Positions 1 through 5,621 of a stretch of DNA of 11,535 bases are shown here, in pieces. Source of the DNA: an uncultured Collinsella sp. GTDB taxonomy: Bacteria > Actinomycetota > Coriobacteriia > Coriobacteriales > Coriobacteriaceae. A program made the translations under genes and the position numbers. Location: NCBI GenBank assembly GCA_900553345.1, contig USDE01000023.1:1-11535 (forward strand). The letters are read 5' to 3'. Every line of letters starts with the position of its first letter. The first letter of the stretch is position 1. The notes under the pieces are model-generated. The model did no database searches, was not told the origin of the DNA, and saw nothing but the letters and a program-made list of their open reading frames with translations.

Positions 1-239
1 TGGTCGAGCTCATGGCCATCAAGCCGCGTGAGATCCTGGGCCTTGATCAGGTTCAGGTCAAGACGGGCTCCGTTGCCGACCTGACCGTGTTCGACCCCGC
101 CGCAACCTGGACGGTCGGCGAGGACGGCTACGAGTCGCGTGCTGAGAACTCCGGTTTCGCCGGCCGCACGCTCACCGGTCGTGCCACCGATGTGTTTGTC
201 GGCGGTAAGCAGACGCTCGCCGACGGCTGCATCTGCTAG
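1..239 (+). CDS. pyrC: Dihydroorotase, C-terminal fragment (5' end outside window)
   Basis: Only the last 78 or so codons are present; the reading frame enters at base 3 and ends at TAG 237-239. Dihydroorotase is the zinc amidohydrolase that cyclises N-carbamoyl-aspartate to dihydroorotate in the cytoplasm, the third step of UMP synthesis. The fragment has the usual tail of type I dihydroorotases and related amidohydrolases: 'GSVADLTVFDP', where the chain returns to the small beta domain, then a 'SRAENSGFAGRTLTGRA' stretch matching the family's S-x-N-[ST]-P-F-x-G-x-x-L-x-G pattern (here NSGF rather than NSPF), and a final 'VFVGGK' strand. The metal ligands lie upstream of the window and cannot be checked. 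The following pyrK, pyrD and pyrF strongly support pyrC over another cyclic amidohydrolase such as allantoinase or dihydropyrimidinase. Confidence 0.88.
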   Translation, partial: VELMAIKPREILGLDQVQVKTGSVADLTVFDPAATWTVGEDGYESRAENSGFAGRTLTGRATDVFVGGKQTLADGCIC

Positions 240-259
240 CATAGCCTTATCGCTTTTGT

Positions 260-297
260 GCGCGGTGCCCTTGCGGTGCCGCGCTTTCTGTTCGTTT
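260..297 (+). terminator. GC-rich stem-loop with T-rich tail between pyrC and pyrK (possible weak terminator or attenuator)
   Basis: Bases 260-269 pair with 275-284 in a 10-bp stem (8 Watson-Crick, 2 G-T) around a 5-nt loop. The stem is followed by the T-rich but interrupted run TTTCTGTTCGTTT. The same stretch can be read as two direct copies of GCGGTGCC (262-269 and 273-280) 11 bp apart. It lies inside what otherwise looks like one pyr operon, so full termination is unlikely; partial termination or mRNA stabilisation is inferred, not shown. Confidence 0.4.
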
Positions 298-322
298 GGA
301 CCATGCAACCGCATGGGGGATT

Positions 323-326
323 GGAG
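323..326 (+). promoter_or_regulatory. Shine-Dalgarno fixing the pyrK start
   Basis: GGAG sits 5 nt before ATG 332. The more upstream in-frame TTG at 296 has no such site, and the next ATG (356) is too far downstream of it. Confidence 0.6.
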
Positions 327-331
327 CGTCT

Positions 332-1123
332 ATGCCCACACCTTCCACTGCACGCATGCACGACTTCGAGGTCGTCTCGAACCGGGAGATTGCCGACGGC
401 ATCTTCTCGCTCGTCATCTCGGCCCCCAAGCTTGCAAGTGCGCTCAAGCCCGGTCAGTTTGTGAACATCGCCGTACCCGGCGATGCGTCCTCGCTGCTTC
501 GCGTGCCCCTGAGCTACTACCGCGCCGACGCCGAGGCCGGCACCGTCGAGCTGTGGTACGCCGTCGTGGGCGACGATACCCGTCGTTTGTCCCAGATGGG
601 CCCTGGCTCCACCTCTAACCTGCTGGGCCCCGGTGGCCGTGGCTGGATGGTACCCGAGGGCACCAGGAAGGCCCTGCTCGTCGCCGGTGGCATCGGCGTT
701 CCTCCTGTGCTGTGCCTGGCCGGTATGCTTGCCGAGCAGGGTGTTGACGTGGATGTGTGCCTGGGCTTTGGCACCGCTTCCAAGGCCGTGGGCATCGATG
801 AGTTCCGCGCTCTGGGAGCCACGGTCAACGTGTGCACCGACGACGGTTCGCTTGGCACGCACGGTTTTTGCACCGATCCTGCCGCCGAGCTGCTTGGCGA
901 GGGCGGCTACGACTACGTCGCCAGTTGCGGCCCCGCCGTCATGATGAAGAAGGTCGCCGCCGCTGCCGCCGAGGCCGGTGCGTACTGTGAGGTGTCGCTC
1001 GAGCGCATGATGAGCTGTGGCTTTGGCGCCTGCAACACCTGCAATGTCGAGACGGTCGACGGTATGAAGGGCGCCTGCATGTGCGGCCCCGTGTTCGATG
1101 CTTCCAAGGTGGTGGTCTTCTAG
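332..1123 (+). CDS. pyrK: Dihydroorotate dehydrogenase B, electron-transfer subunit (FAD / [2Fe-2S])
   Basis: A 263-residue flavo-iron-sulfur protein, the usual length for PyrK. It passes electrons from PyrD-bound FMN through a [2Fe-2S] cluster and FAD to NAD+, acting in a PyrD2-PyrK2 complex in the cytoplasm. Residues 10-100 form the ferredoxin-reductase FAD barrel with the R-x-P-x-S-Y flavin motif (RVPLSY, 57-62). Residues 110-210 are the NAD-binding fold with VAGGIGVPP (117-125). The C-terminal cluster motif is intact: C229, C234, C237 and C249, ending in the family hallmark GPVF (252-255). C251 is an additional cysteine next to the fourth ligand. The start is taken from the GGAG at 323-326. 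It follows pyrC by 92 nt and overlaps pyrD at TAGTG. Confidence 0.93.
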   Translation: MPTPSTARMHDFEVVSNREIADGIFSLVISAPKLASALKPGQFVNIAVPGDASSLLRVPLSYYRADAEAGTVELWYAVVGDDTRRLSQMGPGSTSNLLGPGGRGWMVPEGTRKALLVAGGIGVPPVLCLAGMLAEQGVDVDVCLGFGTASKAVGIDEFRALGATVNVCTDDGSLGTHGFCTDPAAELLGEGGYDYVASCGPAVMMKKVAAAAAEAGAYCEVSLERMMSCGFGACNTCNVETVDGMKGACMCGPVFDASKVVVF

Positions 1124-2046
1124 TGGGTACCGTGAACATGGCCGTCGATTTCGGCGGCGTCAAGATGCAAAACCCCATCAACACCGCAGCCGGTACCTTT
1201 GGCTACGGTTGGCAGTTCCAGAACTTCTTTGATGTTTCCCAGCTGGGTGCCATCACCACCAAGGGTTGTGCTGCCGAGCCCTGGCCCGGCAACCCCGCGC
1301 CTCGCATGGCCGAGATCCCGGGCGGCATGATCAACTCCGTGGGCCTTCAGAACCCCGGTGTGGCCGCCTTTGCCCGTGAGTCCGGCCCGTGGCTCGAACA
1401 GCTTTCCAAGGACGGTTGCCAGGTCATCTGTCAGGTCGCCGGCCACTCCGTTGACGAGTTTGTCCGCGCGCTCGAGATGTATGTCGAGCTGTGCCCCTGG
1501 GCTGCCGGCTACGAGATCAACGTGAGCTGCCCCAATATCGCTGCTGGCGGTGCCGCCATGGGATCCACGCCCGAGGGTGCCTCTGCCGTTATGGCTGCTT
1601 GCCGCAGGGTGACCGATAAGCCGCTGTTCGTAAAGATGGCTCCGGTCAACGTCGCCGAGATTGGCAAGGCTCTCGAGGCCGCCGGCGCCGACGGCCTTTC
1701 GGTCATCAACTCCATCCAGGGCATGGCCATCGACGTGCACACTCGCAAGTCCCGCGTGGCCAAGCCCAAGGGCGGCCTTTCGGGCCCGCTGTGCCACCAC
1801 ATCGCCGTGCGCATGGTCTGGGAGGTCGCCCAGGCCGTCGATATCCCCATCAATGGCGTCGGCGGCGTCATGACTGGCGAAGATGCGGCCGAGTTTATCC
1901 TGGCCGGTGCCACCTGCGTGTCGGTCGGCATGGCCAACTTCGTCGATCCGTGTGCATCGATTAAGATCGCGCACGAGCTCGAGGCCTGGGCGGAGTCCCA
2001 GGGCGTGAAGGACATCAACGAGCTGGTAGGTGCTTTCGAATGCTAG
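1123..2046 (+). CDS. pyrD: Dihydroorotate dehydrogenase B, catalytic subunit (class 1B)
   Basis: A 307-residue FMN-binding TIM barrel that oxidises dihydroorotate to orotate. Family features: NPINTAAGTFGYG (17-29) at the flavin site, TTKG (45-48), INSVGLQNPG (70-79), and NVSCPN (133-138), whose C136 is the catalytic base that marks class 1 enzymes. Downstream are FVKMAP (169-174), INGVGGVM (243-250) and the phosphate-site strand SVGMANF (267-273). The neighbouring pyrK makes it class 1B, the NAD-dependent heteromer, rather than the fumarate-linked 1A form. The start chosen is GTG 1123, which shares its G with the pyrK TAG stop and has AAGGTGG 10 nt upstream; GTG 1132 and ATG 1138 are alternatives. 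Its end overlaps pyrF by 7 nt, indicating translational coupling. Confidence 0.92.
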   Translation: MGTVNMAVDFGGVKMQNPINTAAGTFGYGWQFQNFFDVSQLGAITTKGCAAEPWPGNPAPRMAEIPGGMINSVGLQNPGVAAFARESGPWLEQLSKDGCQVICQVAGHSVDEFVRALEMYVELCPWAAGYEINVSCPNIAAGGAAMGSTPEGASAVMAACRRVTDKPLFVKMAPVNVAEIGKALEAAGADGLSVINSIQGMAIDVHTRKSRVAKPKGGLSGPLCHHIAVRMVWEVAQAVDIPINGVGGVMTGEDAAEFILAGATCVSVGMANFVDPCASIKIAHELEAWAESQGVKDINELVGAFEC

Positions 2047-2756
2047 AGACTGATGCCCGCGACCGCGTTATCGTCGCCCTCGACTGCGACCGTGAGCGCG
2101 CGCTCGAGCTCGCCCACGAGCTTTCTGGTCATGCCGCTTGGCTCAAGGTCGGCATGACGCTCTATTACGCTGAGGGCCCTGAGATCGTCAAGACGTTCAA
2201 GGACCTGGGCTTTAAGGTCTTCCTCGACCTCAAGTTCCATGACATTCCGCATCAGGTGCGCGGTGCTGCCCGTTCGGCCTCGCTCGCCGGTGCCGACCTG
2301 CTTTCGGTCCACGGTCTGGGCTCGGGCGCTATGCTCGCTGCCTGCCGCGAGGGTGCCGAGGAGGCTCGCGAGGATCGTGCCAAGCTCGTTGCCATTACCG
2401 TGCTCACGAGCATGAACCAGGATGCGCTGACCGAGATCGGTGTCGAGTCGCCCGTGGCCGAGGAGGCCGCCCGCCTGGCAAAGCTTGCCCAGGCTAACGG
2501 CATCGACGGCATCGTGTGCTCGCCGATGGAGGCCCATGACATGCGCGAGCTGCTGGGCCCCGATGCTTTCATTGTGACTCCGGGCGTGCGTCCGGTGGGT
2601 GCCGCCCTGGGCGATCAATCCCGCGTGGCGACGCCTTCCCAGGCTATCGAGCGCGGTGCGAGCCACATCGTGGTGGGCCGACCCATCACCGGTGCCGACG
2701 ACCCGGTTGCCGCATTTGACGCTATCGTTGCCGAGCTGGTCGAAAACGTCGCCTAA
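2040..2756 (+). CDS. pyrF: Orotidine 5'-phosphate decarboxylase
   Basis: A 238-residue protein, the typical length for the group 1 bacterial enzyme, which decarboxylates OMP to UMP in the last step of the pathway. The catalytic D-x-K-x-x-D array is D63, K65 and D68 in FLDLKFHDIP (61-70), with the partner residues D15 (VALD) and K36 (LKVG). Other family blocks are AITVLTS, the TPGVRP phosphate loop and VVGRPIT near the C-terminus. ATG 2040 lies inside the last codons of pyrD (7-nt overlap), with GGTAGG 9 nt upstream. It is the last gene of the pyr cluster here. Orotate phosphoribosyltransferase (pyrE) does not follow it and must be encoded elsewhere. No classical intrinsic terminator follows, only the structured intergenic region. 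Confidence 0.95.
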   Translation: MLETDARDRVIVALDCDRERALELAHELSGHAAWLKVGMTLYYAEGPEIVKTFKDLGFKVFLDLKFHDIPHQVRGAARSASLAGADLLSVHGLGSGAMLAACREGAEEAREDRAKLVAITVLTSMNQDALTEIGVESPVAEEAARLAKLAQANGIDGIVCSPMEAHDMRELLGPDAFIVTPGVRPVGAALGDQSRVATPSQAIERGASHIVVGRPITGADDPVAAFDAIVAELVENVA

Positions 2757-2801
2757 AAGATTCCCTCAAGTCACCACTTTTGGGTCTCATTAGCACAAAT
2801 T

Positions 2802-2859
2802 AGCCCCTGTGCCTGCGAAAACTTTCCCATCCTTTGTGTGGAATCGCAGGTCAGGGGCT
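2802..2859. repeat. Long interrupted hairpin downstream of pyrF
   Basis: AGCCCCTG (2802-2809) is perfectly complementary to CAGGGGCT (2852-2859). The inner CCTGCGA (2812-2818) is perfectly complementary to TCGCAGG (2844-2850), with only a TG/T mismatch between the two stems. The loop is 25 nt and can fold further (TTCC 2824-2827 with GGAA 2840-2843). There is no T-run after it, so it is not a textbook intrinsic terminator. It may be an mRNA 3'-end stabiliser or an interspersed palindromic element. Confidence 0.7.
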
Positions 2860-2867
2860 CAACTTTG

Positions 2868-2895
2868 ACCTGCGTATATTGCACTTTTCGCAGGT
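2868..2895. repeat. Second inverted repeat, ACCTGCG-N14-CGCAGGT
   Basis: Bases 2868-2874 and 2889-2895 are perfect 7-bp inverted copies separated by 14 bp, so the half-sites are 21 bp apart, about two helical turns. The right arm sits in TTTTCGCAGG (2885-2894), which is a perfect 10-bp inverse of 2812-2821 in the preceding hairpin. Four alternating copies of one hexamer therefore occur within 85 bp. A paired operator or alternative RNA folding are both possible. Confidence 0.65.
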
Positions 2896-2943
2896 ATCGT
2901 CTAACCTATGGTGCCGTCGATTGGGCATTTAGTGCGTTTGACG

Positions 2944-2952
2944 TGCTAAAAT
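2944..2952 (+). promoter_or_regulatory. Extended -10 promoter of the mihF-gmk-rpoZ-thiI unit
   Basis: TGC-TAAAAT matches the extended -10 pattern TGn-TAnnnT and predicts transcription from about 2958-2960, giving a leader of roughly 38 nt. No good -35 is placed at 16-18 nt; TTGGGC (2921-2926) is 20 nt away. The hexamer lies in one arm of an inverted repeat, GGCATTTAG (2924-2932) against CTAAAATGCC (2946-2955), with one extra A, which could be an operator. Confidence 0.55.
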
Positions 2953-2986
2953 GCCAATTATTGCATCAGATATAACCCAACTATTT

Positions 2987-2991
2987 GGAGG
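2987..2991 (+). promoter_or_regulatory. Shine-Dalgarno of mihF
   Basis: GGAGG lies 5 nt before ATG 2997 and excludes the in-frame TTG at 2985, which would overlap it. Confidence 0.75.
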
Positions 2992-2996
2992 TTCGA

Positions 2997-3305
2997 ATGG
3001 CACTCCCTCAGCTTACCGACGAGCAGCGCAAGCAGGCTCTTGAGAAGGCTGCCGCCGCACGTCACGCCCGCGCTGAGCTTCGCGAGCAGATCAAGAAGGG
3101 CGAGAAGTCCCTCGAGTCCGTGCTCAACTCCGATGACCCCATCGCTTCCCGCATGAAGGTTTCCACCCTCATCGAGTCTCTCCCCGGTTATGGCAAGGCC
3201 AAGGCCGCCAAGATCATGGAGGAGCTCGGTATCTCCGCTACCCGTCGCGTCCAGGGCCTCGGCGTCCGTCAGCGCGAGCAGCTCCTCGAGCAGCTGACCA
3301 AATAA
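2997..3305 (+). CDS. mihF: Actinobacterial integration host factor (mIHF)
   Basis: A 102-residue basic, mostly helical DNA-binding protein of the mIHF family, known from Mycobacterium and Streptomyces, where it bends and compacts the nucleoid and supports phage integration. It is unrelated in fold to HU-type IHF. A lysine- and arginine-rich N-terminal helix (10-40) is followed by the helix-two-turn-helix style block PGYGKAKAAKIMEELGIS (63-80), then RRVQGLGVRQR (83-93), the strongest family signature. Similar H2TH segments bind DNA in S13 and Fpg-type proteins, but the length and the position before gmk favour mIHF. It is preceded by its own promoter and a strong Shine-Dalgarno, and its TAA touches the gmk GTG. 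The position at the head of a nucleotide and transcription operon suggests constitutive, growth-linked expression (inference). Confidence 0.9.
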   Translation: MALPQLTDEQRKQALEKAAAARHARAELREQIKKGEKSLESVLNSDDPIASRMKVSTLIESLPGYGKAKAAKIMEELGISATRRVQGLGVRQREQLLEQLTK

Positions 3306-3875
3306 GTGAGCGCTCAGGATTCCAAGCTCTTTGTGATTTCTGGACCGTCAGGCGCAGGCAAGGGTACGCTCGTCACTCGTGTGCGCGAGCGCCGCTCGAA
3401 CCTGGGCCTGACGGTTTCGGCTACCACGCGAGCACCACGCAAAGGTGAGGTCGACGGCGTCAACTACTTTTTTCTGACGCGCGAGGAGTTCGACCGCCGC
3501 GTGGCAAACGGTGAGTTTGTTGAGTGGGCCGAGGTCCACGGTAACTGCTACGGCACATTGGTGAGCGAGGTCACATCCAAGCTCGCCTCTGGCTCCTCTC
3601 TGATCTTGGAGATCGATGTTCAGGGTGCCCTGCAGGTCAAGGAGCGTTTCCCCGAGGCCGTGTTGATCTTTATCAAGCCGCCTTCGCTCGAGGTGCTTCG
3701 CGATCGCCTGGTCGGTCGCGGTACCGAGACGCCCGAGACGATCGAGCTGCGTATGGCAAACGCCGCCGATGAACTTGCCCTTGCCGACCGCTACGACGAC
3801 GTCGTGGTGAATGACGATCTCGACCGCGCGACCGATGAGCTCGTTCGCGTTCTCGATATGCATGAAAGGATCTGA
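3306..3875 (+). CDS. gmk: Guanylate kinase
   Basis: A 189-residue P-loop kinase that converts GMP to GDP with ATP. The Walker A loop is GPSGAGKGT (13-21). The GMP-binding lid region has TTRAPRKGEVDG (40-51), with the arginine that binds the GMP phosphate, and continues through EFVEWAEVHGNCYGT (70-84), which carries the guanine-binding glutamate and tyrosine. LEIDVQGA (101-108) is the Walker B-like strand. FIKPPS (122-127) and RLVGRGTE (134-141) are the conserved LID segments. The start is GTG 3306, directly after the mihF stop (TAAGTG). There is no convincing Shine-Dalgarno, so translation probably relies on coupling to mihF. rpoZ follows after 5 nt, a widely conserved gmk-rpoZ arrangement. 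Confidence 0.95.
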   Translation: MSAQDSKLFVISGPSGAGKGTLVTRVRERRSNLGLTVSATTRAPRKGEVDGVNYFFLTREEFDRRVANGEFVEWAEVHGNCYGTLVSEVTSKLASGSSLILEIDVQGALQVKERFPEAVLIFIKPPSLEVLRDRLVGRGTETPETIELRMANAADELALADRYDDVVVNDDLDRATDELVRVLDMHERI

Positions 3876-3880
3876 GGTCC

Positions 3881-4162
3881 GTGTCCGTTGTAAAGCCTTG
3901 CATTGACGATCTTCTGGAGAAGACCGATCACAACCGCTTCCTGCTCGCCTCGCTTGCCTCCAAGCGCGCCTGCGACATTAACAGCATGCTGCGTGGCCAG
4001 CACAACCGCGTGCTTGCCGTCCAGGATGTCGACGACATCACCATTGCGCTTTCCGGCGCCGATACCATCTCGATGGCTATGGACGAGATTGTCGACGGCG
4101 ACATCTCCTACGACGAGGCCCGTTACGAGAAGGCGCTCGGCCACAAGGTTGCTGAAGCCTAA
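3881..4162 (+). CDS. rpoZ: DNA-directed RNA polymerase omega subunit
   Basis: A 93-residue protein that helps fold and retain beta-prime in RNA polymerase; in proteobacteria omega also forms part of a ppGpp site. The conserved omega core is visible: PCIDDLLEKTDHNRFLLASLASKRACDI (6-33), matching the family pattern of a short helix, then N-R-[FY]-x-L-x-x-x-x-[AS]-x-R-A-x-x-I. The C-terminal part (50-90) is acidic and variable as in other omegas. The start is GTG 3881, with AAAGGA 11 nt upstream at 3864-3869. A closer GAGG (3874-3877) leaves only 3 nt, so the more distant site probably serves. Position between gmk and the next gene, with almost no spacing, supports the call. Confidence 0.9.
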   Translation: MSVVKPCIDDLLEKTDHNRFLLASLASKRACDINSMLRGQHNRVLAVQDVDDITIALSGADTISMAMDEIVDGDISYDEARYEKALGHKVAEA

Positions 4163-5407
4163 ATGGCAGCCCGCGTCTGCCTGGTCCACTATCACGAGGT
4201 TGGACTGAAGGGCAAGAACCGCGCACATTTTGAGCATATCCTCATGGATAACATCAAGGCGGCCTTGGCCGCCTTTTCCGTGAATGCCGTGTCTCGAATT
4301 TCCGGTTATATCCTCGTGACCTTTAACGAGCATCAGGCCGACGAGGCGGCGCGCGTCATCCGCACCGTCCCCGGCGTTGCCCGTGTGTCCCTGGCGTACC
4401 ACACCAACCGCGACCCGCAGGAATACTGCGCTGCCGCCGTGAAGGCGCTGCGCGAATTTGGTCCCTTCGAGTCGTTTAAGGTACATGCCAAGCGCTCTAA
4501 CACCGACTACGAGCTCACCTCGATTGATATCAATCGACAGGTTGGCGAGGTGTTGTGCGAGGCGTTTCCCGATAAAAAGGTCCAGATGCACGATCCCGAC
4601 GCGATGGTGCACGTACTGGTGGTCCAGGGTAGCGTCTATGTGTATGCGCGCTCTGAGCGCGGCGTGGGCGGTCTGCCGGTGGGGTCTGCCGGCAAGGTCG
4701 TGACGCTGCTTTCTTCGGGTATCGATTCCCCAGTGGCGACCTGGATGCTCGCGCGTCGCGGCGCGGTGTGCGTGCCGGTACATTTCTCCGGTCGTCCGCA
4801 GACGCCTGATACGAGCGAGTATTTGGTGCAGGACATCATCCGTGCGCTTGAGCCGGGTGTCCAGATCGGCCGCCTGTACGTGGTGCCGTTTGGCGATTGT
4901 CAGCGTGAGATCTCGGTGACCTGCCCCAGCAACCTGCGCGTGATCATGTACCGTCGCATTATGTATTCGGTTGCCGAGCGCATTGCGCATATCGAGGGCG
5001 CCAAGGCTATTGTGACCGGTGAATCGCTCGGTCAGGTTGCTTCCCAGACGCTCGAGAACATCATGGCCGTCAACGAGGCCGTCAAGATCCCCGTGTTCCG
5101 CCCGCTGATTGGTTCGGACAAGCAGGAGATCATCGCGCGTGCCGAGGAAATCGGTACCTTCGATATCTCGACCGAAGCTGCTCCCGATTGCTGCACGCTC
5201 TTTATGCCGCGCCGCCCCGAGACGCACGCCAAACTCGATGCCGTGCATGAGGCGTGGGAGCTGTTCGATCACGAGGAGATGATTGAGCGCTTGCTCAAGC
5301 AGACCGAGTATATCGACTTCGAGAGCAACACGTATAAGGCCCCTAAGACCTTAAAACGCAAACATTCCGAGCTCGCTCCACGTGAGATTTACCAAGATCA
5401 CGAATAA
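4163..5407 (+). CDS. thiI: tRNA 4-thiouridine / thiazole sulfurtransferase ThiI (no rhodanese domain)
   Basis: A 414-residue enzyme that adenylates and thiolates U8 of tRNA and, in many bacteria, supplies sulfur for the thiamine thiazole. Order of domains: N-terminal ferredoxin-like region (1-70, with KGKNRAHFE at 16-24), THUMP RNA-binding domain (about 70-165), then the PP-loop ATPase (175-414). The PP-loop reads LLSSGIDSPVA (182-192), with serine where many members have the first glycine of SGGIDS. TGESLGQVASQTLENI (285-300) is a highly conserved ThiI block. DCCTLFMPRRPET (342-354) contains the catalytic cysteine region, C343/C344. The E. coli-type C-terminal rhodanese domain is absent, as in most Gram-positive versions, so persulfide must reach it another way. 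The ATG abuts the rpoZ stop (TAAATG). No cysteine desulfurase is adjacent. Confidence 0.94.
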   Translation: MAARVCLVHYHEVGLKGKNRAHFEHILMDNIKAALAAFSVNAVSRISGYILVTFNEHQADEAARVIRTVPGVARVSLAYHTNRDPQEYCAAAVKALREFGPFESFKVHAKRSNTDYELTSIDINRQVGEVLCEAFPDKKVQMHDPDAMVHVLVVQGSVYVYARSERGVGGLPVGSAGKVVTLLSSGIDSPVATWMLARRGAVCVPVHFSGRPQTPDTSEYLVQDIIRALEPGVQIGRLYVVPFGDCQREISVTCPSNLRVIMYRRIMYSVAERIAHIEGAKAIVTGESLGQVASQTLENIMAVNEAVKIPVFRPLIGSDKQEIIARAEEIGTFDISTEAAPDCCTLFMPRRPETHAKLDAVHEAWELFDHEEMIERLLKQTEYIDFESNTYKAPKTLKRKHSELAPREIYQDHE

Positions 5408-5417
5408 TGTTGTGTAT

Positions 5418-5452
5418 AGACCGGCGGTGATTTTGCATCGTCGGTCTTTTTC
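5418..5452 (+). terminator. Intrinsic terminator after thiI
   Basis: AGACCGGCG (5418-5426) pairs with CGTCGGTCT (5439-5447), 9 bp with one G-T. The stem can extend by three more pairs to leave a 6-nt loop (5430-5435). The T-run 5447-5451 follows directly. It ends the mihF-gmk-rpoZ-thiI transcript. Confidence 0.88.
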
Positions 5453-5522
5453 TATCTGGGCATTAGGCGATAAACGGTTCATTTGTCGACGTGTGCCTGA
5501 ATAAATGGACACTTTTCCGCAA

Positions 5523-5557
5523 GGTTTTGGTCAGCTTTTGGTTTGACCGCGAAAACC
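5523..5557. repeat. Direct and inverted repeats upstream of comEA
   Basis: TTTTGGT occurs at 5525-5531 and 5536-5542, exactly 11 bp apart. GGTTTTGGTCA (5523-5533) is also complementary to TGACC (5544-5548) plus AAAACC (5552-5557), with a 3-nt GCG bulge, so the RNA could form a hairpin with a 10-nt loop. The position 65-99 bp before the comEA start would suit a regulator site or a leader structure. I could not identify a convincing promoter in 5453-5621. Confidence 0.5.
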
Positions 5558-5607
5558 GGTGTGGGCGTGCGGAGGCTGCGGCGTTCGTTTCCTGACACGA
5601 TGGTGTT

Positions 5608-5613
5608 GGGAGG
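5608..5613 (+). promoter_or_regulatory. Shine-Dalgarno fixing the comEA start
   Basis: GGGAGG, 8 nt before ATG 5622, favours this start over GTG 5559 upstream and ATG 5658 downstream. Confidence 0.7.
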
Positions 5614-5621
5614 TGTTTGCT

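Noticed and set aside
139..618. A 159-codon plus-strand frame across the pyrC-pyrK junction
   Set aside because: Out of frame with both pyrC and pyrK, with an Arg/Pro/Ser/Ala-rich composition typical of frame-shifted GC-rich sequence.
1120..1974. A 284-codon open frame on the minus strand opposite pyrD
   Set aside because: Antisense shadow of a clearly conserved gene, rich in His/Gly/Asp with no domain signature.
2802..2859. Intrinsic terminator for the pyr operon
   Set aside because: The stem is long but the loop is 25 nt and no T-run follows, so it is reported as a repeat structure instead.
2865..2880. TTGACC followed by TATATT as a promoter before mihF
   Set aside because: The two hexamers are only 4 nt apart, and the position 17 nt downstream of TTGACC holds TCGCAG, not a -10.
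2757..2996. CRISPR array or tRNA gene in the repeat-bearing spacer
   Set aside because: The repeated word is only 6-10 bp, alternates in orientation, and has no regular spacers; no cloverleaf can be drawn.
3791..5272. A 493-codon open frame on the minus strand opposite thiI and rpoZ
   Set aside because: It lies antisense to two well-identified genes, its translation resembles no family I know, and long antisense frames are expected from the biased third positions of GC-rich genes.
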